Shown here one piece after another: positions 50,015 through 59,654 of a stretch of 64,000 nt of DNA. The number at the start of each line of letters is the position of its first letter. Within the stretch, counting starts at the first letter, position 1. Under the pieces are notes generated by a model that searched no databases, had not been told where the DNA came from, and saw only the letters and a program-made list of their open reading frames with translations. The translations under genes were made by a program, and so were the position numbers. Source of the DNA: Candidatus Competibacteraceae bacterium. GTDB lineage: Bacteria > Pseudomonadota > Gammaproteobacteria > Competibacterales > Competibacteraceae. Where the stretch lies: contig RXIV01000001.1 of assembly GCA_003989085.1 (NCBI GenBank), forward strand, positions 744,001-808,000, in the 5' to 3' direction.

Positions 50015-51250
50015 ATGAGTCGGCTTAAAGGTAAAGTCGTGATCGCCCAAGGCGGCGGCCCTACCGCAGTCATCAATCAAAGTCTGGTCGGGGCGGTGCT
50101 GGAATCCCGCAAGTTCCCGGAAATCACCGATGTATGGGGCGCGCTGCACGGAGTGCGGGGCATCGTTAACGAAAATTTTGTCAACCTGTCCGAAGCCACC
50201 ACCCACAACCTCGAACTGGTTGCCCAAACCCCGTCCTCGGCGCTCGGTTCGACCCGCGACAAGCCTGATGCCGAGTATTGCAACCGTATTTTCAATGTAT
50301 TCAAGAAGCACGACGTTCGCTACTTCTTCTACATCGGTGGCAATGATTCCTCGGATACGGTGCGGATCGTCAACGAACACGCTGACCGGGAAGGCTACGA
50401 ACTACGGGCCATCCACATCCCCAAGACGGTCGATAATGATCTGCCGATCAATGATCATTGCCCCGGCTATCCTTCCGCTGCCCGCTTCGTCGCCTGCGCG
50501 ATCAACGGGGTCAATGCCGATAATGCCGCGCTGCCGGGTGTCTACATTGCAGTGGTCATGGGCCGTCACGCTGGCTGGCTGACGGCGGCGGCGGCACTGG
50601 CCCGCAAGCATGATGACGATGGCCCGCATCTGATCTATGTGCCGGAGCGGCAGTTCTCGATCGATCGCTATCTGGGCGACATTGATCGCGTTTACAAGCA
50701 ACAGGGCCGCTGCATTGTGGCGCTGTCGGAAGGGGTTTGGGCCACCCGCGATGAAAAGGGCAAGGAAGTGCCGCTGGCGGCTGATCTGATGCGCAAGGCC
50801 GGGCGCGAGCCGCAGGTCGATGATCACGGCAATATCCAGTTATCTGGCGGGGCGTTGGCTGACGAACTGGCCGATGTGGTGCAAAAACGCCTCGGCATCA
50901 AGCGGGTCCGCTCGGATACCTTTGGTTATCTACAACGCTCATTCCCTGGCGTGGTGTCCAATGTCGATGCTCGCGAGGCCCGTGAAGTCGGTGAAAAAGC
51001 CGCACATTACGCCTGCTGGCACAATGTGGATGGCTCTGTGGTCATCAAGCGCACCGGCGACTACGCGGTGAAGTACGAACTGGCGCGGTTGGAAGACATC
51101 GCCGCCAAGACCCGCCATATGCCGGATGAGTTCCTCAACGCCGATGGCAACCACGTCACTGACGCCTTCCGCAGCTACCTGCGGCCCTTGCTTGGTGATG
51201 ACATGCCCTATCTGGAACGGTTGTGGGCGCCGGCAGCCAAGATCCTGTAA
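50015..51250 (+). CDS. Pyrophosphate-dependent 6-phosphofructokinase
   Basis: 411 residues. It belongs to the PPi-dependent group: the phosphate loop reads GGNDSS with N110-D111 where ATP enzymes have D-G, and PKTVDND has K137 where ATP enzymes have Gly. IAQGGGPTAVINQSLVG, MGRHAGWL, VPERQFSID and SEGVW are further signatures. The reaction is reversible (fructose-6-P + PPi to fructose-1,6-bisP + Pi), so it can serve both glycolysis and gluconeogenesis or a Calvin cycle. AGGAGAGG precedes ATG 50015. Confidence 0.95.
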   Translation: MSRLKGKVVIAQGGGPTAVINQSLVGAVLESRKFPEITDVWGALHGVRGIVNENFVNLSEATTHNLELVAQTPSSALGSTRDKPDAEYCNRIFNVFKKHDVRYFFYIGGNDSSDTVRIVNEHADREGYELRAIHIPKTVDNDLPINDHCPGYPSAARFVACAINGVNADNAALPGVYIAVVMGRHAGWLTAAAALARKHDDDGPHLIYVPERQFSIDRYLGDIDRVYKQQGRCIVALSEGVWATRDEKGKEVPLAADLMRKAGREPQVDDHGNIQLSGGALADELADVVQKRLGIKRVRSDTFGYLQRSFPGVVSNVDAREAREVGEKAAHYACWHNVDGSVVIKRTGDYAVKYELARLEDIAAKTRHMPDEFLNADGNHVTDAFRSYLRPLLGDDMPYLERLWAPAAKIL

Positions 51251-51275
51251 GGCGGATTCCCGCTAACTACATGAC

Positions 51276-51301
51276 CCCCTCTCTCGCTAGCGGGAGAGGG
51301 G
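51276..51301. repeat. Palindrome between convergent genes (terminator-like)
   Basis: CCCCTCTC-T-CGCT and AGCG-G-GAGAGGGG form a 26-bp palindrome with one T/G mismatch, between the 3' ends of the PPi-PFK gene and the HPr-like protein gene. A short TAAATCTAA but no T-run follows. It has the look of a dispersed REP-like unit. Confidence 0.55.
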
Positions 51302-51320
51302 TAAATCTAAACAGTGAAAT

Positions 51321-52856
51321 CTACCGCCGCAGATAGCCCAGTTCCTTGGGCAAAGTCGTATTGTTGCCGAAGTGATCCTCGCCATAACCCGACTGGGCCA
51401 GCAGTTCCAGATCATCCAGCACCCGTTGATCGCCCGTAAACCGGATACTCAAATCTGCCCGGATATCAATTTGGCCGGTTGCCTGCAACCGGGCGATTTC
51501 GGCAGTCACTTTTTCCAGAAGAATACCGTCGTGACTGAATTCATTGGATAACTGCAAAGGTTGTTGATAGAGAATAATCTTGCCTTCCTGGGCCAGTTTC
51601 AGCACTACATGCAACACTGCCGCCCGGATTTGGCTCTCGTTGAGATTGCCTCTGGGAGGAGGGATGCGTTCAATTTCGGCCACCAGCCAGCGCCGTTTCC
51701 AAGCGTTGATCTTTTCATTAGCCCGGAAGATATCCATGGGCGATCCGGCATCATAAATTTGACCGTCCAGTTCCATTCGGATATCACTACCGTAATGCCT
51801 GACGATCTTGGCAATCAGCGTGGCGGGACGAACGTGAAACCCCCGGTAAGAAGGGACCGGCACATCCACATTGCCCACTTCGGCATAACGCTTGAGCATG
51901 GTGTGGCAAAAACGCTGACCGAGATCAAGGTATTGTCCGGCGTAAGCAATAGCATAATCCATTAGCATGGCTAATAGCGTCTTGGCGGAAATAATCGGTT
52001 GGCGACGCAGTGAGGAATCGCCGGTCCGGGCATTCAAATGACGCTCGTAGTAATGGGCAAGATCCGTGGCAATCTCCAGCAAATGATAAACCACGCTGAT
52101 ATGTCCACGCAGCACCGGCAAACCGGTATCAAGAAATTCAATCTCGGTTTCAGAGACATGGGTATCGTAAAGCGATTGCAGGCTATGAAACCGGAATTTC
52201 AAATAACGGATGTTATCTTCACTGAGCGGATTCGGGAAACAACTGGGATACTGCGACGGCTTGACCCGTTCGGCCAGATGCAACGATTCGCTCTCCGCCG
52301 CCAGATTCAGATAAGCAGTAGCCAAGTATGTAATGATATCGACTGCACTTTTGATCTGGCGCATGGGTCGATCCTGCGACAACCGGCCCGGCGGCAATGG
52401 CTCAGCATAATCGGCAGCGCCAAGTGGATCAGCCAGCAAAGGCAAATTCAGGCGGGTAACCTGGGCCAGCAGTCCATCCGCCGCACGCGCCAACAGATCC
52501 CGGATCAATTCCAGCGACTGCGCGGTCGCTACCGAAAAATCACGCTCGACTGGCGGCAACTGGTAAAAAGGCAGGGAGTGCTGGATATGTAGCAGCTTGT
52601 AGCCAACATTGGCGAACAACTTGAGCGTAGCCGTCAGCGACCGAAACCGCGACCACTGGCGGTTATTGCGCGCTCCATAAGCATCGAGTAGTTCTTCCAT
52701 TTGAACCGCCTGGGACAACAGATCGCCGACCAGCGGACGGGTCAGAGTGTCTGGCGGTGATCGCGCCGCCAACCAGTGGGCGATAGACAACAGTCTGCCG
52801 GCGCGAATCGCGATCAGTTCGGCAAATTCACTAGGGTTGATCATGACTGGACGCAT
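51321..52856 (-). CDS. Large uncharacterised protein with HPr-like domain
   Basis: 511 residues (an internal start at 52844 would drop four). About 320 helical residues without a recognised domain precede a region like the PTS phosphocarrier HPr: NVDVPVPSYRGFHVRPATL (H341 at the position of HPr His15, followed by V-R-P-A), AKIVRHYGSDIRMEL, then GSPMDIFRANEK, where HPr carries its Ser46 segment. About 100 C-terminal residues follow. It may bind or accept phosphate or work as a regulator. It is convergent with PPi-PFK. No PTS enzyme I or II is in the window. Confidence 0.75.
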   Translation of the reverse strand: MRPVMINPSEFAELIAIRAGRLLSIAHWLAARSPPDTLTRPLVGDLLSQAVQMEELLDAYGARNNRQWSRFRSLTATLKLFANVGYKLLHIQHSLPFYQLPPVERDFSVATAQSLELIRDLLARAADGLLAQVTRLNLPLLADPLGAADYAEPLPPGRLSQDRPMRQIKSAVDIITYLATAYLNLAAESESLHLAERVKPSQYPSCFPNPLSEDNIRYLKFRFHSLQSLYDTHVSETEIEFLDTGLPVLRGHISVVYHLLEIATDLAHYYERHLNARTGDSSLRRQPIISAKTLLAMLMDYAIAYAGQYLDLGQRFCHTMLKRYAEVGNVDVPVPSYRGFHVRPATLIAKIVRHYGSDIRMELDGQIYDAGSPMDIFRANEKINAWKRRWLVAEIERIPPPRGNLNESQIRAAVLHVVLKLAQEGKIILYQQPLQLSNEFSHDGILLEKVTAEIARLQATGQIDIRADLSIRFTGDQRVLDDLELLAQSGYGEDHFGNNTTLPKELGYLRR

Positions 52857-52954
52857 CGGTTGAGCCTGGGCATTGCCAAAGCAGGGCGGCGGATGGTTTC
52901 ATGCGGCGCCGGCTGGTGGCGGCATACCGGTCTACTGGATACGGAGGGACGAAC

Positions 52955-53092
52955 ATGCGAACCAAAATCTCCCGTCGATCTTTCCGCAACTCAAACAGGA
53001 TTACCATGCCAAATCAACCGGTATTGCAGCGCTTATCCGCGTTGTCTGCACCGGAAAACCCGCTTGACCCCCTGATCCTTGTAACGGTCTAA
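52955..53092 (+). CDS. Possible small basic protein upstream of miaB
   Basis: A 45-residue frame starting [16 protein letters not shown] with a strong GGAGG seven bases upstream of ATG 52955, ending 8 bp before the miaB start. It could be a leader peptide coupling to miaB or chance. No family is recognised. Confidence 0.3.
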   Translation: MRTKISRRSFRNSNRITMPNQPVLQRLSALSAPENPLDPLILVTV

Positions 53093-53100
53093 TCATCGCC

Positions 53101-54468
53101 ATGACCCGTAAACTGTACATCAAAACTCACGGCTGCCAGATGAACGAATACGACTCCGCGAAAATGGCGGACGTATTATGGGCGGCCCACGGTCTGGAAC
53201 GCACCGACGATCCCGATCAGGCCGACGTGCTGCTGCTCAATACCTGCTCGATCCGCGAGAAGGCCCAAGATAAGGTCTTTTCACAACTGGGCGTCTGGAA
53301 GGCGCTGAAAACCCAACGCCCCGATGTGGTGATTGGGGTCGGCGGCTGCGTCGCCAGTCAGGAAGGTGCAACGTTGCGGGAGCGAGCGCCGCAAGTAGAC
53401 CTGGTGTTCGGCCCGCAAACCTTGCACCGGTTGCCAGAGATGTTGAACGCCGTTTGGGCGGGCCAGCCGCCGGTGGTCGATGTCTCTTTCCCGGAAATCG
53501 AGAAATTCGACCGGCTGCCGGAACCCCGCGCTGAAGGTCCAACCGCCTTCGTGTCGATCATGGAAGGATGCAGCAAGTACTGCACGTTCTGCGTGGTGCC
53601 CTATACCCGGGGCGAAGAGGTCAGCCGGCCACTGATCGCGGTGCTGGCGGAAATCACTGCGCTGGCGCGGCAAGGCGTGCGCGAGATCACCCTGCTCGGC
53701 CAGAACGTTAACGCTTACCGGGGTGCGACCGACGATGATGATCAGGCGGATCTGGCGCTGCTGATCGAACACATTGCGACGATTCCCGGCATTGCCCGCA
53801 TCCGCTACACCACCTCGCACCCGGTGGAGCTTTCTGACCGGCTGATTACGGCTTACGCCCATGTCCCGCAACTGGTCAGCCACCTGCATCTGCCGGTGCA
53901 AAGCGGTTCTGATCGGATTCTGGCCCTGATGAAACGCGGCCATACTGTGCCGGAGTACCGGGCCAAGGTTCGCAAGCTTCGCGCCGTGCGGCCTGATCTC
54001 AGCCTGTCTACCGATTTTATTGTGGGTTTCCCCGGCGAAACCGAGCAGGATTTTGCCGCAACCATGACCCTGATTGACGAAATCGGTTTCGATCACAGTT
54101 TCAGTTTTCTCTACAGTCCCCGGCCCGGCACCCCCGCCGCCAATCTGCCGGATGCGACGCCAATCCCTGTCAAGAAGGCGCGGCTGGCGCAGTTGCAAAG
54201 CCGCATTGAAACGCAAGCGCAGGCGATCAGCCGGCGGATGATCGGCACGGTGCAGCGGGTCCTGGTTGAGCGGCCTGCCCGCAAGGACGAGCGTCAACTG
54301 GCCGGGCGCACCGAAAACAACCGGGTGGTCAATTTTGACGGCCCAGCGATGTTGATAGGTCAGCTGGTGGATGTTGTGATTACCGAGGCGTTGCCCAATT
54401 CCCTGCGAGGTCGGCTGGCCGCTATTCCCGATCCTGCCGTCACGAAGCCGGCTGGTTGCCCCGCATGA
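53101..54468 (+). CDS. miaB: tRNA-2-methylthio-N6-dimethylallyladenosine synthase MiaB
   Basis: Radical SAM methylthiotransferase acting on i6A37 of tRNA. The N-terminal UPF0004 domain ([33 protein letters not shown]) holds three cysteines for one cluster, the radical SAM CxxxCxxC is in [16 protein letters not shown], and a C-terminal TRAM domain follows ([11 protein letters not shown]). 455 residues. First of a miaB-phoH-ybeY-corC-lnt run; its TGA overlaps the phoH ATG (ATGA). Confidence 0.97.
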   Translation: MTRKLYIKTHGCQMNEYDSAKMADVLWAAHGLERTDDPDQADVLLLNTCSIREKAQDKVFSQLGVWKALKTQRPDVVIGVGGCVASQEGATLRERAPQVDLVFGPQTLHRLPEMLNAVWAGQPPVVDVSFPEIEKFDRLPEPRAEGPTAFVSIMEGCSKYCTFCVVPYTRGEEVSRPLIAVLAEITALARQGVREITLLGQNVNAYRGATDDDDQADLALLIEHIATIPGIARIRYTTSHPVELSDRLITAYAHVPQLVSHLHLPVQSGSDRILALMKRGHTVPEYRAKVRKLRAVRPDLSLSTDFIVGFPGETEQDFAATMTLIDEIGFDHSFSFLYSPRPGTPAANLPDATPIPVKKARLAQLQSRIETQAQAISRRMIGTVQRVLVERPARKDERQLAGRTENNRVVNFDGPAMLIGQLVDVVITEALPNSLRGRLAAIPDPAVTKPAGCPA

Positions 54469-55454
54469 CCGCCGCTCATTTTCAGGATGTGCTGTTGGAG
54501 CCGGAGGACAATGAGCGGTTGGCTAGTCTGTGCGGCCAGTTGGACGAACATCTGCGCCAGATCGAACGCCGATTGGGTGTGGAGCTTAACAATCGGGGCC
54601 ACCAGTTCCGCATTATCGGCGAACCGCACGCGGTCACACTGGCGGCGGCGTTGCTGGCAGCGCTGTATCAAAGCACCCGCGATGAACCGTTGACGCCGGC
54701 GCGAGTGCATCTTTACTTGCAGGAAGCGGGCGCTGATGCGCTGCTGACCGACGAGCCGGAAACCGACGAGGTGACGATCCGCACCCGGCGCGGACTGATT
54801 CGCGGGCGTGGTCCCAATCAGCAACGCTATCTGTGGAATATCCACCATCACGATCTCAACTTTGGCGTCGGCCCGGCGGGTACTGGTAAAACCTATCTTG
54901 CCGTTGCCTGTGCGGTGGATGCGCTGGAGAGCAACACAGTGCGGCGGCTGATTCTGGTGCGGCCCGCCGTGGAAGCCGGTGAGCGCCTGGGCTTTCTGCC
55001 GGGCGATCTGTCGCAGAAAATCGATCCTTATCTCCGCCCGCTGTATGACGCTCTGTATGAAATGCTGGGCTTCGAACGGGTCGCCAAGCTGATCGAACGC
55101 AACGTCATTGAAGTCGCGCCGCTGGCGTTTATGCGGGGCAGGACGCTCAATGATTCCTTTATCATTCTCGACGAGGCCCAGAACACCACGGTGGAACAGA
55201 TGAAAATGTTCCTGACCCGAATCGGTTTTGGTTCCACTGCGGTCGTCACCGGCGATGTGACCCAGGTGGATTTGCCACGTCATGTTGCCTCCGGGCTGCG
55301 GCAAGTCTTGCAGGTGCTCAAAGACGTGGACGGCATCAGCATGACTTTTTTCAACGCTCGTGATGTGGTCCGCCATCCACTGGTGCAGCGGATCGTCAAT
55401 GCCTACCAGATTTGGGAGCAGAATCTTGAGCAGCAGGACGCCGCTAAAGGGTAG
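54465..55454 (+). CDS. ybeZ: PhoH family protein (YbeZ)
   Basis: ATPase of the PhoH family, partner of YbeY in RNA metabolism. Walker [14 protein letters not shown], the [17 protein letters not shown] block, Walker [12 protein letters not shown] and [11 protein letters not shown] are present. ATG 54465 overlaps miaB by four bases and gives 329 residues. The order miaB-ybeZ-ybeY-corC-lnt is the same as in E. coli. Confidence 0.96.
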   Translation: MTAAHFQDVLLEPEDNERLASLCGQLDEHLRQIERRLGVELNNRGHQFRIIGEPHAVTLAAALLAALYQSTRDEPLTPARVHLYLQEAGADALLTDEPETDEVTIRTRRGLIRGRGPNQQRYLWNIHHHDLNFGVGPAGTGKTYLAVACAVDALESNTVRRLILVRPAVEAGERLGFLPGDLSQKIDPYLRPLYDALYEMLGFERVAKLIERNVIEVAPLAFMRGRTLNDSFIILDEAQNTTVEQMKMFLTRIGFGSTAVVTGDVTQVDLPRHVASGLRQVLQVLKDVDGISMTFFNARDVVRHPLVQRIVNAYQIWEQNLEQQDAAKG

Positions 55455-55566
55455 AACCGCCGCCTTCGATCCCGAATATGCACGATAAGCAAATAGCGAG
55501 AAGTGAAAAATCCCGCTGAACAAAAAACTGAATCTAATTCGCCTCTTTACCGACAGGATCATATAG

Positions 55567-56037
55567 ATGGCTTTGGAACTGGACTTGCAGATCGCTCTGG
55601 AGATGCCGGGTTTACCCGCAGCAACCGATTTTCAGCGTTGGGCGGAAGCGGCGCTGACCGGCGCCAATGATCAGCGCGATGCTGAAATAACCGTGCGCAT
55701 TGTCAATGAAGTTGAAAGCACCGCGTTGAACGAAACCTATCGCCACAAGCAAGGGCCGACCAATGTCCTGTCCTTCCCTTTCGAGGCTCCGCCCGAAGTG
55801 GAAAGCTCGCTGCTGGGCGATATTGTGATTTGCGCCCCCGTCGTCCTGCGCGAGGCGGTCAGTCAGGGTAAATCGCCCGCGGCGCACTGGGCGCATCTGG
55901 TCATTCATGGCGTTCTGCATCTGCTCGGCTATGATCATGATGAATTACAGGCCGACGCCATGGAGTCCCTAGAAATCCGCATTCTGGCTGGACTCGGCTA
56001 TCCCGATCCTTATGGAGACCCGCAAGACCCACCATGA
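55567..56037 (+). CDS. ybeY: Endoribonuclease YbeY
   Basis: Zn-dependent RNase of 16S rRNA maturation and ribosome quality control. The metal motif [16 protein letters not shown] (H-x3-H-x5-H) is intact, and [15 protein letters not shown] and [12 protein letters not shown] precede it. 156 residues. The last four bases overlap corC (ATGA). Confidence 0.96.
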   Translation: MALELDLQIALEMPGLPAATDFQRWAEAALTGANDQRDAEITVRIVNEVESTALNETYRHKQGPTNVLSFPFEAPPEVESSLLGDIVICAPVVLREAVSQGKSPAAHWAHLVIHGVLHLLGYDHDELQADAMESLEIRILAGLGYPDPYGDPQDPP

Positions 56038-56906
56038 ATGACGAGCGATCCGAACCCAGCCATAAATCGTGGCTGGCGCGTTTGAGCCTTGCCCTGGTAG
56101 GCGAACCCAAGGATCGGGACGCGCTGATGACTATCCTGCGCGACGCGCAACAGAGGGAATTGCTGGACACCGATACCCTGTCCATGATGGAAGGGGTAAT
56201 GAAAGCGCCGGAACTGCAAGTGCGGGACGTCATGCTGCCCCGCGCCCAGATGGTGGTGCTAGAGCATGACTGGAGCCTGGAACGGCTGATCGCCGCCGTC
56301 GTCGAATCCGGCCATTCCCGTTTCCCAGTGATTGGCGACAGCAAGGACAATGTGATTGGCATCCTGATTGTTAAGGATCTGCTGGCCCACGCCTTCGACC
56401 GCCGCGAGGATTTTGATCTCCGCGCCTTGCTTCGTCCGGCTAAGTTTATCCCTGAAAGCAAGCGTCTGAATGTTCTGCTTAAGGAATTTCGCAGTAACCG
56501 CCTGCACATGGCGATAGTCGTGGATGAATACGGCGGGGTGGCCGGCCTGATCACCATCGAGGACGTGCTGGAAGAGATCGTCGGTGAAATTGACGATGAA
56601 CACGATGCCGCCGATGACAGCGTATTTATCCGGCCTCAGGGCGAAGCGTTCATTATCCGGGCGCTGACCCCGGTTGAGGAATTCAACCGGCATTTCCACG
56701 CTGAACTCAGCGACGAACGGGCCGACACCATCGGCGGGCTGGTGATGATGGAACTGGGTCGTTTGCCCAAGGGCGGCGAGACGGTGGATCTGAACCGGTT
56801 CCGCTTTCAGGTGCTGCGGGCCGATAACCGACGGATTCATCTGCTGGAAATGACCCTCGGCGATCCGCAGGAAACCCCACGCCCCGCCGCTGAACCGGAA
56901 GACTGA
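56034..56906 (+). CDS. corC: CorC/YbeX-type protein with CBS pair
   Basis: Contains two CBS domains (about 65-185; [50 protein letters not shown]) and a C-terminal CorC_HlyC domain ([27 protein letters not shown]). 290 residues, soluble. Linked to Mg/Co efflux and ribosome maintenance in other species. It overlaps ybeY and precedes lnt by 35 bp. Confidence 0.94.
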   Translation: MNDERSEPSHKSWLARLSLALVGEPKDRDALMTILRDAQQRELLDTDTLSMMEGVMKAPELQVRDVMLPRAQMVVLEHDWSLERLIAAVVESGHSRFPVIGDSKDNVIGILIVKDLLAHAFDRREDFDLRALLRPAKFIPESKRLNVLLKEFRSNRLHMAIVVDEYGGVAGLITIEDVLEEIVGEIDDEHDAADDSVFIRPQGEAFIIRALTPVEEFNRHFHAELSDERADTIGGLVMMELGRLPKGGETVDLNRFRFQVLRADNRRIHLLEMTLGDPQETPRPAAEPED

Positions 56907-56941
56907 GCCACGGTTTTATCCGCTGCTGGTGATCCTACTGC

Positions 56942-58501
56942 TTGAAAAACTACCCTCACCCTTGCCCTTCGCCCGCTGGCGGTCGGGGGGTTATCAATTT
57001 TAAAAGCCGTCATCCCCGCCTTGTCGATCTACTGATGCTCGCCGCCGGGGCGCTGTTGCCGCTGGCTTTTGCGCCCTTCGGCGATTGGCTGCTGGCGATT
57101 CTGCTGCCAGTGCTGTTGCTGTGGGGTTGGGATGGAGCGACGCCGGGCCGGGCCGCCAGACGCGGCGGACTGTTCGGACTGGGACTGTTCGGTTTTGGCA
57201 TCTACTGGATTTTCATCAGCCTGCACGACTACGGCAACGCACCAGTCCCATTCGCGGCGCTGGCCACTTTTGCCGTGGTGCTGTTGATGGCGCTGTATCC
57301 CGCTGTCACTGGTTGGCTGCTGGTGCGCTGGGGGCCGCCGCCAGGTCTGATCCGCTGGCTGCTGGTTTTCCCGGCGCTATGGACGCTGCTGGACTGGGTA
57401 CGAAGCTGGCTGTTCACCGGTTTCCCCTGGTTGGCGGTCGGCTACAGCCAGATTGAGTCGCCACTCGGCCAGATCGCCCCGTATCTGGGCGTTTTTGGCA
57501 TTGGTTGGGCGGTCATGGCGAGTGCTGGCCTGCTCTGGGCGCTGCTCAACTGCGCGGGCGGGCGGGATCGACTGACGTTACTGGGTCTGCTGACGATCCT
57601 GTGGCTCGGCGCGTGGAGTCTGGGAACGGTCAACTGGGTTGATCCGGTAGGGCCACCGCTCCGCATCGCCTTGATTCAAGGCAATATCGCCCAAGATCAG
57701 AAATGGCTGCCAACCACCCTTGATGATACCTTGTCCCGCTATGTCCAGCTCAGCCTGCCCGAACAGAGCCGCAGTGAGGTGATCATCTGGCCGGAAACCG
57801 CGATCCCGGTATTCTATGAAGATGTTCAGCCGTTCATCACGGCACTGGCCGCCAAGGCTCGTGAGGACCGGGTGGATTATGTGACCGGCATCCCGACCGG
57901 CTCGTGGGAAACTGGCATTTTCCACAACAGCGTCCTGAGTCTCGGCACGACCATCAATTTCTATCACAAGCGCCGGTTGTTGATTTTTGGCGAGTATCTG
58001 CCGTTGCGCTGGCTGTTCCAGTTTTTCCGCCACTGGGTGACCATTCCAATGGCCGATTTTATTCCCGGCCACCACGATCAACCCCTGTTACGGGCCGGCG
58101 GTCAACCAGTCGGCGTTTCCATCTGTTTTGAAGCCGTGTTTGGCGAGGACCTTCGCCTTGATCTGCCGGAAGCGACCTGGCTGATCAACGTCAGCAACGA
58201 CGCCTGGTTCAAGGACTCGACTGCCCCGCATCAGCATTTGCAGATTGCCCGGCTGCGGGCGCTGGAGCTGGGGCGGTTTATGGCCCGTGCGACCAATACC
58301 GGTATTTCCGCCCTGATTGACCCGCACGGCCGGATCGTCGCGCAGGGGCCGCAATTCCAGGCCGAGGCGATTCGCGGCGTGGTGCAGCCCTTGCGCGGCC
58401 TGACGCCATATGCCCGGTTTGGGGATTTGCCGACAGTGATTTTGATGGTAGCGTTATTAGCCTTCGGACTCTTTTTTGCTCGCCGTCCTGTCGCCCTATG
58501 A
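56942..58501 (+). CDS. lnt: Apolipoprotein N-acyltransferase
   Basis: Inner-membrane enzyme that adds the third acyl chain to lipoproteins. About six N-terminal TM segments precede a nitrilase-like domain with catalytic Glu in WPETAIPVFYED, Lys in HKRRLLIFGEYLPLR and Cys in GVSICFEAVFGED. The start is uncertain: TTG 56942 has no ribosome site, and the first 16 codons are translated C/G-rich repeat (KNYPHPCPSPAGGRG); ATG 57033 would begin inside the first TM helix. 519 residues from 56942. It overlaps the next gene by four bases. Confidence 0.92.
   Translation: MKNYPHPCPSPAGGRGVINFKSRHPRLVDLLMLAAGALLPLAFAPFGDWLLAILLPVLLLWGWDGATPGRAARRGGLFGLGLFGFGIYWIFISLHDYGNAPVPFAALATFAVVLLMALYPAVTGWLLVRWGPPPGLIRWLLVFPALWTLLDWVRSWLFTGFPWLAVGYSQIESPLGQIAPYLGVFGIGWAVMASAGLLWALLNCAGGRDRLTLLGLLTILWLGAWSLGTVNWVDPVGPPLRIALIQGNIAQDQKWLPTTLDDTLSRYVQLSLPEQSRSEVIIWPETAIPVFYEDVQPFITALAAKAREDRVDYVTGIPTGSWETGIFHNSVLSLGTTINFYHKRRLLIFGEYLPLRWLFQFFRHWVTIPMADFIPGHHDQPLLRAGGQPVGVSICFEAVFGEDLRLDLPEATWLINVSNDAWFKDSTAPHQHLQIARLRALELGRFMARATNTGISALIDPHGRIVAQGPQFQAEAIRGVVQPLRGLTPYARFGDLPTVILMVALLAFGLFFARRPVAL
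56953..56990. repeat. REP-like C/G-rich element at the lnt 5' end
   Basis: A run of CCCTCACCC followed by CGCCCGCTGGCGGTCGGGGGG with internal dyad symmetry. Translated in the lnt frame it gives the PHPCPSPAGGRG sequence typical of such repeats read through by a gene, so the true lnt start is probably downstream or was changed by the insertion. Confidence 0.5.
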
Positions 58502-59139
58502 CCGAATCCGCCGCGCCCTTGCCCGTCAGCAACGCCCAGAAATTCTGGGTGATAGCCGGTTTCTACGGCTTCTTGCTCATTTTGCCTCTGGTGTCCTGCA
58601 CCACCGCTCCACCGCGCAATGTTAATGACGCCTGCGCTATTTTCGCCGAGTATGACGACTGGTATCCCGACGCCAAGGCCGCCAGCCGGCGCTGGAACGT
58701 CCCGATTCCGGTAGTGCTGGCGATCATTCATCAGGAGTCGGCATTCCGGGCCGATGCCCAGCCGCCACGTCGCTGGTATCTCGGCTTCATTCCGGGGGCT
58801 CGCCCCTCCTCAGCCTATGGTTACAGCCAAGCGCTGGACGGCACTTGGGATCGCTATACCGCTGCGACGGGTAATCAGGGTGCAGACCGCGATGACTTTG
58901 ACGATGCGGTGGATTTCATCGGCTGGTATATCAACGAAACTACCCGGCGCACGGGCATCGCTCGCAGCGATGCCTACAACCAGTACCTGGCTTATCATGA
59001 AGGGCAGGAAGGTTTTGTCAGGGGAAGCTACTGGCGCAAGCCGTGGCTGATGGAGCGGGCGCGAAAGGTCCGCCGCCAGGCGGCCCGTTACAGTGCGCAA
59101 CTGGCCCGCTGCCCACCGCAACGCCTGGCCGGGAACTGA
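58498..59139 (+). CDS. Lytic transglycosylase (SLT domain) lipoprotein
   Basis: 213 residues. A hydrophobic N-terminal segment ends in a lipobox-like LVSC at about residue 34, then an SLT domain with catalytic Glu in IIHQESAFRADA, SAYGYSQALDGTWDRY and YHEG. It cuts murein between MurNAc and GlcNAc. ATG overlaps the lnt stop, so the two are coupled; this order, with Lnt acting on lipoproteins, fits an outer-membrane lipoprotein. Confidence 0.88.
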   Translation: MTESAAPLPVSNAQKFWVIAGFYGFLLILPLVSCTTAPPRNVNDACAIFAEYDDWYPDAKAASRRWNVPIPVVLAIIHQESAFRADAQPPRRWYLGFIPGARPSSAYGYSQALDGTWDRYTAATGNQGADRDDFDDAVDFIGWYINETTRRTGIARSDAYNQYLAYHEGQEGFVRGSYWRKPWLMERARKVRRQAARYSAQLARCPPQRLAGN

Positions 59140-59149
59140 AGCAGCGGGC

Positions 59150-59181
59150 AAAAAAAACCGCCAGCAAATCCAGCTAGCGGT
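59150..59181 (-). terminator. Strong intrinsic terminator on the minus strand
   Basis: On the minus strand ACCGCTAGC and GCTGGCGGT pair with one G-U around a 7-base loop and are followed by seven or eight T (A-run 59150-59157 on plus). The plus-strand lytic transglycosylase stop is 10 bp away and gains no T-run from it, so it serves a minus-strand transcript. Confidence 0.75.
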
Positions 59182-59300
59182 CAAGACAAGAATTATTGAG
59201 CTTGAAACCCACCTTTACTGTGGAAATCAGCTCAAGCGGAGGCTAGTAGAAAGTAATCCAGCCCTTGGGTAAATCAGGACTATCAGCAATCCAGCCAAGG
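59150..59300 (-). ncRNA. Candidate small RNA
   Basis: Just upstream (minus strand) of the terminator lies a nested hairpin: TTGAGCT (59235-59229) with AGCTCAA (59202-59196) enclosing CCAC/GTGG. A hairpin, a short AT-rich single-stranded linker and a terminator, with no open frame, is a typical sRNA layout. The 5' end is a guess; only a weak promoter-like TTTACC-N17-TCTACT is visible near 59245-59275. Not matched to any known RNA family. Confidence 0.4.
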
Positions 59301-59620
59301 TTTACGCTTAGGCGCTGCGGGTTAAAAGACGAGACCCGCCGGGCGCGTTCAGCGTTCAGCCCTCACCATCGATCCGGTAGCCATACCCCTGTTCGGTCAG
59401 GCGTGTGGTCAATGGTTGCCCAATCGACGCGCCGCCAGATCTATTGTTCCCAGGCGCTTGCGGCTCGACCGCCCGGAAGAGACTGCGCCTTGTGGTATTG
59501 ACTGTTTCTGCTATTTACGACGATGGCCTGACTTTTGCTAAATCCCGCTGATTACGCTATTCATGGTTCTCGGCGTGGCGTGGTCATCCCCGTGAAACGA
59601 ATACAGACTGGATGACCATA

Positions 59621-59654
59621 CCGTGATGCCATAACCCGGATCACCGCATCACGG
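59621..59654. promoter_or_regulatory. 9-bp inverted repeat upstream of oadG
   Basis: CCGTGATGC (59621-59629) and GCATCACGG (59646-59654) are perfect inverted copies with a 16-bp spacer, about 105 bp before the oadG ATG. This could be an operator or a leader hairpin of the decarboxylase operon. Confidence 0.4.

Noticed and set aside
53281-54297. 338-codon minus-strand frame opposite miaB
   Set aside because: Antisense shadow of miaB; the coding strand carries all MiaB cysteine motifs.
59265-59501. 78-codon plus-strand frame before oadG
   Set aside because: Arg/Ser-rich composition of a chance frame, no RBS, no recognisable domain.
59356-59514. Minus-strand frame ending LTEQGYGYRIDGEG, reminiscent of a winged-helix regulator end
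   Set aside because: No start codon, too short to support a family, and the likeness covers only the last few residues.
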